64,000 bases of DNA, taken from assembly GCA_030761205.1 (NCBI GenBank), contig JAULJL010000027.1, forward strand, positions 19,284,501 through 19,348,500, given 5' to 3'. The notes under the pieces are model-generated. The model had not been told where the DNA came from. It worked only from the letters and a program-made list of their open reading frames with translations, and searched no databases. Positions 10,196-22,520 of this stretch are shown here, in pieces (the first letter of the stretch is position 1; every line of letters starts with the position of its first letter). The stretch is from Fremontodendron californicum. Taxonomy: Eukaryota; Streptophyta; Magnoliopsida; Malvales; Malvaceae. The position numbers were made by a program, and so were the translations under genes.

Positions 10196-13100
10196 TTACT
10201 GATCAAGAGGCAGCCACTCTACTTCAAGATAAATTTCTCCAGATTCAACATTTTGGAGCTTGAGTGGCACATCTTGTTTCACCTTCCCATCAATAATGTT
10301 GATGATGCTGTCCTCTAAAAGCGCGTTATCGTCGGACTTGAGCCATTTTCCGATCTGCATATTCCCAAACATTTCTGGGTCTCCATATGCCATTGCAGAT
10401 GTTATCAAGGGCTGGATATCAATCTCTGCTTCTCCCATTATGTCATCGGCCGAGAACATGTCTTGATCATATACTTCCTAAAATGTCCAAGTTCAACAGA
10501 TTAGAGGAACCCCATCATAATTATGCTTAAGATGGTAGCAAAATCTCATATGCATGCAGCAGCAGTTCAACCAAACATCTTGTTATTGTAATGCTATGTT
10601 ACTCGGACTCGGATGTGACTGTCAGATATGGGTATGTGTCCGACACGGGTATATTCAATTTTTTCCAAGATTTCCATGTATTTGGAGGGTCCTTAGAGGA
10701 CCATATCCCCATAACCATATCCAGATATGCGTCGGATACGGATACTTCAAGAAAAATGAAGAGTTAGAGCAACATAGTTGAAATGCATGTCTAGCGTTAT
10801 TGATAATAACACAAAGTTGACAACATAAATGGATTTTGCTAGACACTCTTTAAGGTTACTATACATAGTAATATCTTCATTCAATGCATTGAAAATGATG
10901 AATAAAATTGTCACTACTGCATTTAATACAATATTATTTATAGTAATATCTTCATTTAATGCACTGCAAATGATGAATAAACTTTTTGCAACTACAAACT
11001 TTTTTTTTTTTTTTTGAGGAAACAACTACAAAGTTTCTTAATAACATAGAATAGGAAGAAAACTACACTTACCAATTTCACAGGCCCATAATCGTGAGGA
11101 ACAGACAGCATGAGGTCCTCATTCCAAACTGGATTCAAGTTGCTCTTTATTATAGTCGTCTGAATAGTCTAATAAGATCAAATACCCAATGTATCATTAG
11201 TAAAAGAAATAGCACCATTCAAAGCAACTAAATCTTATTCTCATTTTGATATGAAAACAAACACATAAGAAAACATGTAAGGCATATCCAGAAGATACAT
11301 GTTTGTAGCACCAATTAAAAGGACAAATATATAAAGTACGACAAAAACTTTAATAGAGGTCTGAACCACCATCCAACTTAGTGGATGGTACTAACAGCTT
11401 GATCCACATGCAGAATTGATACTGATGATTACTATAAGCATAAATGCCCAAAAATCCATGTATGCACATACACAGAGAGAGAGAGAGAGAAAGAAAGGAT
11501 AACATAATTTATAAAGGTCTACAGCTTGAGATTGTCAAGAGGTAGCAACAACACAATGTATAGCCCTGACAGGATTTTTTTGAGTTTCAGTAATAAGAAT
11601 AAAAGCCAAAGACGTGAAGCAACTAACCTGCTGCCCAAGAGTCAGGACAACATACGGATCACTTGTCATCATATCCCGGATGGCTAAATTTATGCCTTTT
11701 ACCACTTTGACCTTCAGCAACCCAATAAATTCTACCATGCCTTCCTGTTACAACTTTCACGTCAAACGGATTGAAGTTATTAAATGCAGCACCATATAGC
11801 CAGTTAAATCCATCTTGAGGTATTTTAGTTGCTAATGTTAATACTGACTTGACTTTTCTCAGAAAGAATACAGCCACAACTTGCAACACCTTAACGTGCA
11901 CGTTTGCAGGTTTACTGGTAGAGTGGTAGACTTACTTTTCCAAAATAGTAAACAAGCAGCACATAGAATATACATCCTTAATAATTATGGATCTAGACAA
12001 ATAAAACTGAATGCAGGATGAGCCTACAGATAGAATGCAACAGAAGCATCCCACCTACATGTTCAGCTCACACTATTCGACAAGTGACCATATTATCTCT
12101 TAACATCATTAGCAGCATGATCTTCCTTATGGTTCCTGAGATAATGAAGCAGATTGGAAGAAAAAAAGAGCAAATGAAATTACCGGTTCCTGTGATGGCC
12201 TTAATCGGAAACTATCCAAAACCTTTGTAGAAAAGCTCGATTGAATAGAAGCAGAAGAATTCTTCCCTGATGTGATCCGCAAGCTAGGTTTCAAAAATTC
12301 TTGAAGTTCATACTTGGACCTTGAGAAAGATTGAAATAAATAATTACTATAACATCTAAGCTAGTGATCTGTCAAATCTGCTATATGCTTCCAGAACAAA
12401 CACAGAAAGAGAAATAACAAAATAGGTTGAATGGTAGGTCATGATAAGGTTAATGCAGTTTAAGCACTGGCTTTCTACCTAAATCCAGTAAAGAGGTGCC
12501 AACAAAAGGAATGGTATGAACAGGAAAAAATAGGTTTAGAACACATACAGTATCCTAGAGAAGTGACAAAGAAATACTCAACTTGATAAATTCTAAATTT
12601 ATCTGAACTCTAACCTGATGAATCTCCTCCTCTCATCATGACTTGCATCTGGACCAGGCTTTGAATAACCTTCAGGTATATAGGCCTCGTATATTGCATT
12701 AGCAGAGGAATTTCCTCCAACTTCAGTCATTGCATCAATTTCATCATCAGACCATTCATCCAATGCCACAGATAAAACCTGAAATCATCAGAAAGTAAAA
12801 TAAATAAATAAATAAGGAGAAGAATAAAAGAAACTCTAACAAAACAAGAAAACACTAAAATAAAGTTTCGAAGTATCATATACTATTATGTAAGAGGAAT
12901 TGTAAGCATGATATAGGCATCAATTTGGTCAAAATAATGATAATATAACAATAAAAGGAAAAGGAAAAGGAAAAACATAATACCCTAAGTTAAGCCCTTA
13001 AAAGGGAAAATTCATCACAGCAATCCACAGTTAAAAGATTCTACAAAGATATCATAAACATGTGAAAGACTTCAGTTAAACATATGAAAGATTCAACTGG

Positions 13101-15048
13101 TATTATGATCATAACAACCAACCAATAATGTTACAGTTGACAGATAAATGCTTTTTGTGCCATGTATCAGTTCTGCATGACAATTTGAGTGCATCCACAA
13201 ACTTAAACGGAAACACAACAAAAAGAAACAAAGATTTATTTAACAGCCGAAACGAAATTGATCCTCAAAATAATTAAACTTTTATCTTGATCCATGAATG
13301 TTCTTCCAAGCTTCAACCAGGTTAAGCCCAGAGAAACTTTTAAAGAAATAAAAGTATGTGAATTAACACATACATTCATTCTGGATCAATCAGTGGTTAT
13401 CTTAAATAAGCTATAGCAGTTAGACTCATTAGTTGGCATATTAATTGATTAAATTTGTTTTTGTTCTCATTCATATCATGAAATATTTTATTTATCAATT
13501 GTCTAAAATTCAAAGCCATGCTGCTGGTTCTATTATCAAAGTACACACCTATTACCCAATACTTGGATCTTCTAATTGTACTGATTTATCTAATTATATT
13601 AAAATTCCCATGCTAAAAAATCAGATAAACAAAATGCCTATGATAAATTATATAACCATGTATGCCATAAACAGCCAAGATAAATTCCCTCATATGTTTC
13701 CCCAATGAGGGGTCAAGATTCCATGAGGAAAAATATTAAATTAGATGCGGCCTAGAGTAGTCACCTTGGAGATGTGTGTGCCGAGGCTTCTGTGCACACC
13801 GCAACATTTCAAGCATATAAAGACTCCAATATTTGCTGATCTGAAAATACAATTGACAAGTGATTTTCTTAACCCTTTCTTATGCAACAAACATACATAC
13901 ATACATACACATGCTTGATATTACCGTGCTTTATGTGGTTAGGTTCTAAGCTTTGCACTAAATCCATACTTCAAAGGTGCCAAAGAGAAATGTATTCATC
14001 AGGTGCTCTATCTCCTATTCATAGGAATAGAAATGAAAAGGAAAAATCTAAACAAGTTGTAATGGTAAAACTTACGCCCACTTTGGATTTGGAGCACCGC
14101 AATCCGCACAAATGCAATTATCAGTTTGATTCAATAAGCTCTTCAATCTTCTATTAGCTGCAAAAGACACATTTTCTACAAAATTCAGTAAAATAATCCA
14201 TTAAAAAAATCAACATACATTAAGGAAGAGGACAGATATATTGTCCTGAAAATATGCAATTATGCCTATATTAAGGTTCAATTCACCAAAATGGAGAATC
14301 TCTGGCCTCTTATACTCAATCTAAAACCAAAAAGTGAACCGTTAGGTGTTTGATCCCAGTTCAAACCATATTATAATTGTTTGTCTTCTGTGGCAAATTC
14401 AATTTCTTCAAGGGTGGTAGAGAGGAGAAGGAGAAAGAAAAGAAATGAGTGGCATTCAGGATAGGAATTTATCCCTTCGTTCTCAAGCATCATTCCAATG
14501 CATAGGCCTTTATATACACAAGTTTTACACTTCGTAGTGAAGAAAAGAATTTGACAACTGAATTCTACGAAGCCAAATCCAAAAGATTAGCTCTCTTTAA
14601 GACAAGCATTACATTTTTTTTCACCTTATTTTATTCCAATTGAGATGCATAGGCCAACCACACAAAAAAATGCTAAGAGTCCTCATGCAACTACTTTGAG
14701 GAAAAAAAAATGAGCGATTTGCGCAAATGTAGCGTGCATGATGCATACCTACTAAGTAAAAATTCCACAAGTGAAAAAATTGTAAATTGCAAACTTGTCA
14801 TTTTGCAAATTATTGAAGGAAAGCTTAACCACAAATCATTAAAATTTAGTGGGAAAACACTAAGCTAGATGCTCCCTTATAATTTCATATGGAGAACATG
14901 ATTATGATCTATAATTCTTAGAGCATAAAGTTTTGAAATCATTCTACTGAACTGACTGAATAGAAGCATCATTGATTGATTGATGAACACTAAGCTAGAT
15001 GCTCCCTTATAATTACATACCTGAGGTAGACTTCATAACTGCACTCAT
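10196..15048 (-). CDS. AGD12: ArfGAP and C2 domain protein, AGD12-like
   Basis: Eight coding exons on the minus strand: 15048-15021, 14157-14076, 13840-13765, 12778-12615, 12319-12184, 11744-11628, 11168-11073, 10477-10196. All junctions are GT..AG and total 981 bp, giving 326 residues; family members are about 335-340. It starts MSAVMKSTS; the ATG lies 28 bp before the first coding donor. Residues 26-49 form the ArfGAP zinc finger (CADC-16-CLKC), followed by GVHRSLGTHIS with the arginine finger at Arg54. The second half is a C2 domain (LLKVKVVKGINLAIRDMMTS, NPVWNED, EVYDQDMFSADDIMGEAEI) with the Asp residues used for calcium/lipid binding. The family (ZAC/AGD11-13) stimulates GTP hydrolysis on Arf GTPases at Golgi and plasma membranes and binds acidic lipids. 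A 5' UTR exon probably lies at about 15653-15770, with donor CTGTG|GTAAATT. The last intron holds a MITE. Confidence 0.93.
10594..10777. mobile_element. CTATGTT-family MITE, copy 1 (intron of AGD12-like gene)
   Basis: A 184-bp element with inverted ends CTATGTTACTC and the complement of GAGCAACATAG. It is flanked by 8-bp direct repeats TTGTAATG (10586-10593) and TTGAAATG (10778-10785), which differ at one base. It is related to copies at 17682 and 34184. An 8-bp duplication suggests a hAT-type transposase. Confidence 0.8.
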
Positions 15049-15780
15049 TGCTCTGCTTCCAACCCACAATCATCCAACAAGCAAGCTTAAAAAAACTGAG
15101 AAAAAGCCAAACAAAAACCAATATAAATCAGCTAAATGGAAGGCATGTAATTTACTAAATGTTAAGACTTTTCTGTGTTCCTTTTGTGCTGTGTTTGTAA
15201 GAATCTGTGATATGCTTTTTGGTTGCTGGCCTCAAAATCAATTACAGCATTCTAAAGAGAATGGGAATAGCAAAATAATATAACAATAAAATCAATAATT
15301 GTCAAACAGGTCCAATCAAATAGAGAAATGAATTTAATTAAGGAAAAACTTCAAATGAAATACTTATAACAATATCATAAAACTACATTTTATTTGTAAT
15401 TGAAATATGGAATGATTAAAAAAAAAAAATTTAAAAGTTGAAATTTATTTTCATTTCCTACATTTTCCAGCAACAAACAGAAACAGAGAAAACCCAATCA
15501 TTAAAATTCAAGAAATCAGCTAAAAGTGGTAAACTTTTCAAAATATAAAAAATGATAATATGAAGAAATAAATAACCAACGCCAGAGCAACAATATAAAT
15601 TTCAAAAACAAAAATGAGAGATCTGAAAGAGGTATTTGGGAATTTACCACAGAGTTGAAATTGAAATCCAGAGATACCCAGAGACAGATTTGGGTAAGAG
15701 AGAGAGAGAGAGAAAGAGAATGAGAATGAAAATGAAAATGAAAAGGTGATACAAATATGGAAGGGAAGAATTCAAGCTTT
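15049..15780 (-). other. 5' leader intron and UTR of the AGD12-like gene
   Basis: This should hold the 5' UTR and a leader intron of the minus-strand gene. A plausible non-coding exon at about 15653-15770 ends with a good donor, followed upstream by a purine/CT-rich GAGAGA tract (15701-15720) of the type common in plant 5' leaders. A GAGA run of this kind can act as a core-promoter element, but that is inference. Confidence 0.45.
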
Positions 15781-16860
15781 ATTAAATTATTATTCTAAAA
15801 CTAAATAAGAAAGTTTTTGTCAAATGAATGAATCTTCCTTTTATGTTTACCATTCATAAATTTCTCTATTTATTTATGATATTTTATGGTGCAAAAGCTG
15901 AAATTTTTTATGTGATTTGTTTTCCGAATGAAGCATGATATCTTATAAGAAAAATTAAATTGTTGAGGCCAAAATAATTAAATTGGCTGACTAAAATGTG
16001 ACAAGTGCCCATTAAAGCTTGTGTGCTAAGTCCCATCCCAACTTCCATTAATTGGATTAATAATGTGTTTTCCACTAAAAATGTTGGTTAAGAATTTACT
16101 AACTTTTCTTTTCAATTCCTTTTCTTTTATTATAACCCAAAACTACCAACAAAAAAAAAAAAATCCACATATACTAACTTTTCTTTTAAATTCCTTTTTT
16201 TTATATGTATGATTTTAAATTATGTATAAAAATGGGTAAACTTTAGAAAAATACCTTATGGTTAGAGGCAAAGTACTTTCATATTTTGGGTTTTTCTAAT
16301 TTGTTGAATTTCAAATACGGGTTTTGGTGAATAAATGATGATATGAAAATTTTGATGAAAATGAGAATTTAATCGATAAGATTTGGTTTTTAACTAAATT
16401 ATTTGAATTTAGATGGAACAAATTCAAATTTTGACTACTTTTTAGTTAAATAAAATAAAATTGAATTCAAATTCGAACATATTATTTAGTTCAGATCAGC
16501 TTTGCCAGTTCTAAAGCACATTAATCACCAAGCAAGGCCTGGTTGTAATCTCCATCTTAAAAGTTCAAAACTTTCTGGTTGGATGTATTATTCAACAATG
16601 AGAACGAAAGAAGAAACATCCAAACACAAGGAGCCAGATGAAACTCAACAATCAATTTTTCTTTTTGTTGTTGATATTTGAAGTTGCCAGGATTTAATCC
16701 CTTGTCATTAAAACTAAAAGTCCAACACTCTAGCAACACAACAGACCACATGGCATTAATCATGAAACTAGCTCCTCAATTATTTAATCATACAAATGTA
16801 TGCTGACAGCAAGCAAAATCAAGGTTTTCATGTGAAGCCCATACATAAATGAAAAATGCC
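15781..16860. other. Intergenic region between two minus-strand genes
   Basis: This holds the presumed promoter of the AGD12-like gene and the region beyond the 3' end of the ferredoxin-NADP reductase gene. It is AT-rich with an A-run near 16150. No additional gene or recognisable transposon is seen. Confidence 0.5.
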
Positions 16861-16913
16861 AACTTTGTCTACCACTGCATCTCTTAAACTTGGGTACAGA
16901 CAGTCCTGCAAAA

Positions 16914-19900
16914 CTAATATACTTCTACATGCCATTGTTTGTTCTTCTTGAGCTGTGAAAGCTTCTCTTCCCAACTCTCTCCTCTCTGCTCCGCAACTCT
17001 CTTCAGCGTTTCTTGGATCCCGGGCATCATTCCCTTGAGCCCGCAGAAATATATATGGGCTCCATCATCCAAGAGCTTGAAAATTTCATCACTGTCTTCC
17101 TCGATCTTATCCTGAACATACATCTTGCCCCCACTCTTGTTCTTCTGCTCTCTACTAAGAGCTCGATCATATCGGATGTGATCAGGGTAGTCCTGAAGGT
17201 ATTTGGTAAACTCATCATCATAAAGGAGACTGTCATTGTTGGCTACCCCAAGGAAAAGCCATGCAAGGCCGCGGAACTTGAATGTAACATCTTCCATGAA
17301 CATGCGACGGAGGTAGCCTCTGAATGGAGCTACACCAGTGCCAGTAGCTATCATTATGTGGTTGGCATTTGGGTTATCTTCAGGCAAAAGCATTATCTTG
17401 CCAGAGGGGCCTGCCAAAATATTCTACTGGAGTTAATAGGAGATATTTACTTAGTTCTGATCACCAATTTTCCTGTAAAATCTATAATTTAACAGACAGC
17501 AACAAGAGGGGGAAAAAAGAACATAATTCCACAATCTTAACTAAGCAAAATACTAAAATAAGAATTAGTATTTGATAAGATAATGGAAAAACAACCTTGG
17601 TGGAAAACAGCCAAGACAATAATGCACAATTGGCTAGAATGTAAGCAATTTGGTAACCATCTGGTTTGACCATCCAAAAACCTATGTTGCTCTGACTCTT
17701 CATTTTTTTTAAGTACCCGTGTCCAATGCATATCCGGACATGAGTATGGGAATATGACCCTCCAAGGACCATCCAAACATATGGAAAAATATAGAAAAAA
17801 TTGATCATACCGTATCCGACACTCACACCCGAGTCCGAGTAACATAGCCAAAAACAATTGCCTTTAGACATTACAACATGCCTTACAAAGCTATCAGGAC
17901 AGTAAAAGTTAGTAACAGAGGAGAAACACAGTCTTTTTGTTTTCTGAACTACCAAAAACCTAGCTCTCTGTAATGCAATTTCCAAATTGGTCTTTGTTAC
18001 TAGCTGTCAATAGCTGTATGTTGGGAAATTCTAACCATGGCCCTGCGGTAATATTAAGATATGTAGAAGGCCTGTGCTTTATTATGGATGTTCCGCTTTA
18101 TTAAAGGATCTTACCAGTGATCTGAACTTTATCTCCAGGCTTGGAGTTGCATAGGAAATTGCTACATACACCACTTTTTGAAGGATCCTCCTTTCCAGTC
18201 TCAGGGTCATAATAGACAGCACGACGAACACACAAACTGGCTGTCTTCCCATCAAAAGAATCTCCGTACCTGGATGACGCAATGGAATATAGACGAACAT
18301 TGTGGGGAGAACCTGGTTTCTTTGGATTTTCACCCTATGATAAAAGAAAAAGGAAAACCTAATCAGAAAATAAACGGGAAATTTTAGAGAAGAAATCAAT
18401 AAAGTAGAAACTAAAACAAAACGTTTATGACTTCAATCTATGAGATTGAGAGCCAGTAATGTATGCGACTGGACAATTATAGTGAATCAAAATTAGCCAT
18501 AATACACACTGCAATCATTAATATTCAAAAGTCAAAAACCATCTGATTCCTCTGTTCCAAACATGATTTCTCATCAAAGCAACTTTCATGTATGCATTGA
18601 AGTTAAAATATTCTAAGCATAGGAATTATAGATTAACTGCACCAAACTCTCTGAAAAGTGAAAACAGTAAAAAAAGCATTATATTAGAGGTGGCAGACTT
18701 ACAGGAGGGATAACACCATAGCTCTGCCCTTCCCAGTATGGTACATTTCCACCATGATCAATCACAATATGGCAAGTCTCACCCGGAGCTTTTGGACCGA
18801 CTAGTCTCTCAACAGAAACAATGGTAGCTGTGTAAGGTTCCTTGGGCTTGAATAAATTTAGCGGGGGCTCTTTTGCAGTTTCCAACTCTAAAGGTGAAAC
18901 TGCAACCTTGGATTTGCTGGATTGTTGCACTGACATGCATACTATGTACTGATTGCTCTTCTGTGTATTTTGTAATTTCAAATCCAAAGATAAGGTTGAA
19001 GCCCATGACTTCTCACCAAAGCTTATACTGTTCCTCTGCAACAAAGCCAAGTGCTTCTTTATTATGAACTAATCTACCATATGCACCACACAGAAGGTTA
19101 ACTTAAAGGATAGCCTGAAATGTAATCTTAGTGCAACTCTAGTTCAGTTATTGCACCAACAATATTAACAAGGGTCCGCTATAGGCACCGGTTAAGGATT
19201 ATTTAATTACCAATTTAGAAAAGTTTTTGCATTTAATACATTACTTTTACTGAATTAAAAAAAGTAAGCCATTAATTACACTTTTCTTTCTATATATATC
19301 ACCTTAACCAGTGCCACTAGGCCAGTTAACATTTCCCTATTAATAAATGAAACAGTGTAGAAGCAAACTGCTGAATACTGTTGTCTGACATATGGAAAAA
19401 ACAGTCAACACAATGCTGCATTTGACAATCATACTCACTTTGGCAATTGTCATCGCATTCAAAGATGCATATACATGTGAAAAGTACATCATTGTAACAG
19501 ACAAACACTATATAACATTAATGAAGCAAAAGAAAACTTGAGCTGCTAAATGAAGTTCAGCACTCTTGTGTCCATAACCTACTCCAGAGGCATAAACCAG
19601 ATAGCATCTCACTAGAACAATAACCTGTTTAACTATTTAATTCTTTTACTCTCGGCAACTTCAATTATAGAGGATTTTAAACTTGTTCAGTAGCTACAAG
19701 AGTACAACCGATATTTTAAAAGAAAAAAAGAAGAAATGAAAGAGCTTTATGATTCTTTTGCTGTCAGCAACTTTGACTTCTTAAAAGAAAGAAGGAAGCA
19801 GAAAAAGGGATGATCATTTGGCTTTATAATTTCAATTTTTAAGGCAAAATTGAAGCATGATAGACTCTCATTCAGCCTTTAAACATGACAGAAGTTGGAA

Positions 19901-20664
19901 ATTGAAGCTTGGCATGAAAGAAGGAATCAGAAAGAAGGAATTGTAGTTTTATAATTGGTTTTGACAATTGACATAGTAAAATAAGACAAGAAAGATGAAC
20001 ATGCTATTCTTCTTTGCCAATCATGGCCACTCTCAGTCTGAGATAATATCAATACTTGAAACATTAACTGCATTTTAGCCCCCAAAAAAGACTGTCTAAG
20101 TTTGGTTGCTGGTGATCAAGATCATACACAGATTCCGACTCCGACATTCGAGTAGTTAAGATCAATGAAATTTCAGCAATAAAACCTAAGCTTGATGTCC
20201 AAAGAAAGCTTAACAACTTCTCAGGTGAGAATCCAAACATGTAACAGATCCTATACTCTAACTCTAGTCTCTAGTCTCTAGTCTTTCATCTTTCAAATGA
20301 TCTAACAACCCATTACCGCAACTAAACCAAAAACTAAAACGGAAATGTAGAAATTAATTAGTTTTTGAATGAAAACCAAACAGCAGCGACCTTAATTGCA
20401 AAAATCAGAATAATAGTAATAGTAATTAATCAGTACCTTAGATACAGATCTCCTTAGAGAAATGTCGCTACCAATGGGAACAGCTACAGAAACCTGAAAA
20501 ACAAAAACAAAAAAAAATCTCAGTCTTGCAAAAAACCCATTTCGATAAATTCAACAACAGCTAAAGAAATCATAAGATTATTTTTTTTTTCCCCAGGGGA
20601 ACCAAAGAGAGAGTAAAGTGAAAATAGAAAGAAAAAAGACCTTGGATACAGCCGAATGAGGCAT
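16914..20664 (-). CDS. RFNR: Ferredoxin-NADP reductase, root-type, plastid
   Basis: Five coding exons on the minus strand: 20664-20641, 20493-20437, 19035-18703, 18334-18115, 17410-16914. They total 1131 bp, giving 376 residues, the family's normal length. The N-terminus (MPHSAVSKVSVAVPIGSD, rich in Ser, few acidic residues) is a plastid transit peptide of about 60 residues. The FAD-binding part contains YWEGQSYGVIPPG and RLYSIASS (Arg152, Tyr154, Ser155) and GVCSNFLC. The NADP-binding part contains ATGTGVAPFRGYLRRM (233-248) and IYFCGLKGMMPGI. The protein ends in the conserved WHVEVY, with the terminal Tyr376 that stacks on the flavin. It matches the root (heterotrophic) isozyme. That enzyme passes electrons from NADPH to ferredoxin to feed nitrite reductase and sulfite reductase in non-green plastids. 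The 3'-most intron holds a MITE and a larger MITE sits just upstream of the start. Confidence 0.97.
17682..17847. mobile_element. CTATGTT-family MITE, copy 2 (intron of RFNR)
   Basis: A 166-bp element starting CTATGTTGCTCTGACTC and ending GAGTCCGAGTAACATAG, flanked by perfect 8-bp repeats CCAAAAAC (17674-17681 and 17848-17855). It lies in the intron between the last two coding exons of the reductase gene. Confidence 0.9.
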
Positions 20665-20807
20665 GATGAAATGAAAGAGAAAGTTTTAGGAACGCAGAGA
20701 AATGGAGATTGGGGCTTTTGGGGTCTCTTCTTTTCAGTTGGGAAAATTTTATGTATGAAGAATGATGGATCCTTTCCTTTGGGGACTACCAAAAGACGCC
20801 TATTGCC
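20665..20807 (-). promoter_or_regulatory. RFNR 5' leader and core promoter region
   Basis: Only about 143 bp separate the start codon from the MITE edge. The segment includes the 5' leader and possibly a weak TATA-like sequence (CATACATAAAATT on the minus strand, near 20740-20755). Transcription must start inside this interval or within the MITE. The exact start is inferred. Confidence 0.4.
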
Positions 20808-21416
20808 TAAGGATGGCAAAACCTGACCGATGGATTTCGAATCGATCCGATCCGAATGGAGAGAGTTTTTTTTTTTTTTTGAACAATGGATGCGGAGCGG
20901 GGCGGTTTTTTTTTTTTGAAAGGCGGGGATGGAGCAGTTGTGGTAATTGGTTTTTTTTTTTTGAAAGGCGGGGATGGAGCAGTTGTGGTAATTGCCTGCT
21001 CCGCACCGCTGCGCTCCGAATACTAAAATTACAATTTTACATTTACATATTTAGCTTTTAAATGAATAATAAAATAATATAATTAAACTTATTATTTTTA
21101 TTTTTATTTTTAAAAACTTAAATCTAATACTTTATTTTTTTCTCTTCCTATATTAGAAACATGTTTATATTTAATTTATATTTTTTTTTTAAATGCTTTA
21201 TTATTTGAAAAAAATAAAAATAATTAATAAATATCAAATGAGGCGGAGCGGGACGAGGCGGTTATGGATGTAACCGACATCCATGGAGGTGGTAGTGGTA
21301 TTGAAATTTCAACATCCATGGCGGAGCGGGACGGGAGACGGGGCAGAGCAATACTATAGCGGGGCGGGGGCGGATACTGCAAAATCCGCCCCCGCCCCGC
21401 TTCATTGCCATCCCTA
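20808..21416. mobile_element. hAT-type MITE in the RFNR promoter
   Basis: 609 bp, starting TAAGGATGGCAAAACC and ending TTGCCATCCCTA, so the ends are inverted repeats of the GGGATGGCAA type seen in hAT elements. It is flanked by perfect 8-bp duplications CTATTGCC (20800-20807 and 21417-21424). Inside are GC-rich subterminal parts (GGCGGGGATGGAGCAG, repeated at about 20922 and 20965, and GCGGGGCGGGGGCGGATACTG) around an AT-rich middle. There is no coding capacity. A sister copy is at 25086-25654. Confidence 0.9.
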
Positions 21417-21424
21417 CTATTGCC

Positions 21425-21719
21425 TGCCTTTCTGCCTTCTCCAATTGCTATTGCTAATAACATTTAATTGATTAATTATTAGATTATCTCACAATGAAAA
21501 AAAAATTATATATATATAAACAATTTTTTAAAAGAATGGTTATTTTTTAAAGAAATTATTGTTTTTTAAAGAGAATTTAATTTTTAAATTAGTGGTAGTT
21601 TTTTAAGAAAATATTAATTTTTTTAAGAAAGTAGTAGTTTTTTTAAGAAAGTAGATAATTTAAAAAAATATTATATTAAAAATGAAAAGACATAAACACC
21701 GTTATAATATTATTATTTA
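21425..21719. other. AT-rich DNA upstream of RFNR MITE
   Basis: This is the former upstream promoter region of the reductase gene, now displaced by the MITE. From about 21530 it contains repeated TTTTTAAAGAA/TTTTTTAAGAAA words typical of the adjacent Helitron remnants. Confidence 0.4.
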
Positions 21720-22520
21720 ATTTATTAAATATTTGGTTTTTAAGTAAAATGAGTGATTGAGTTGGTGTCACTTGACTCAGTGACACCAACTCAGCCATTT
21801 CTTTTATAATAATAATATAGATTATACTATTATCTATCTATACTATTATAAAGGGAATGGTTGAGTTGGTGTCACTGAGTCAAGTGATACCAATTCAGTT
21901 GGTGAAAAAACAAAAAAAAATAACAAATTTATTATATAAAAAAAAAAACATACTAAGATTATTGATGACTTTTCAATTTTTATACTTACTATTATAAAGG
22001 TAATGACTGAGTTGGTGTCACTGAATCAAGTGACATCAATTCAGTTGATGAAAAGACAAAAAAAAATCAAAAAAATTATTATATAAAAAACATAACAAGA
22101 TTATTGATGACTTTTTAATTTTTATATGGTTTTTATTTAAAAAAAAAAAAAACTATAAACCTTTTTTCTAAAACTATCACTTCTTTAAAAAAAAATACTC
22201 ATACTTACAAATTACAAACTACCCCAGTAATAAATTTTTTAAAACATAATTTTTTACTTTTTTTTCATTCACCCGCACAGTAGGTGTGCCATAATCTAGT
22301 ACTATTATAAAATGACTGACTGAGTTGGTGTCACTGAGTCAAGTGACACAACTCAGTCATCTATCTATCTATACTATTATCTATATTATTATAAAAGGAA
22401 TGTCGGCTCAGTTGGTGTCACTGAGTCAAGTGACACAACTCAGTCATCTATCTATTTATACTATTATCTATATTATTATAAAAAGAATGTCTAAGTTAGT
22501 GTCACTGAATCACTCATTTT
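21720..22520. mobile_element. Cluster of Helitron-like terminal remnants
   Basis: At least five copies of a 5'-end sequence built on TCTATACTATTATAAA followed by a subterminal palindrome (GAGTTGGTGTCACT..AGTGACACCAACTC) lie here, one of them in the opposite orientation at about 21745-21830. One short element looks complete: 21837-22299, starting TCTATACTATTATAAAGG and ending CACCCGCACAGTAGGTGTG then CCATAATCTAG before T. The segment at 22330-22498 is a partial tandem duplication of the 5' end. Confidence 0.65.

Noticed and set aside
17013..17492. A 159-codon plus-strand frame opposite the reductase gene
   Set aside because: It lies antisense to the last RFNR exon, whose minus-strand protein is certain; the antisense frame is a shadow.
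20762..21061. Open frames with Phe runs and Gly/Arg-rich ends in the MITE
   Set aside because: The frame derives from poly-T tracts and GC-rich MITE ends, and similar frames recur in the sister MITE; no protein signature.
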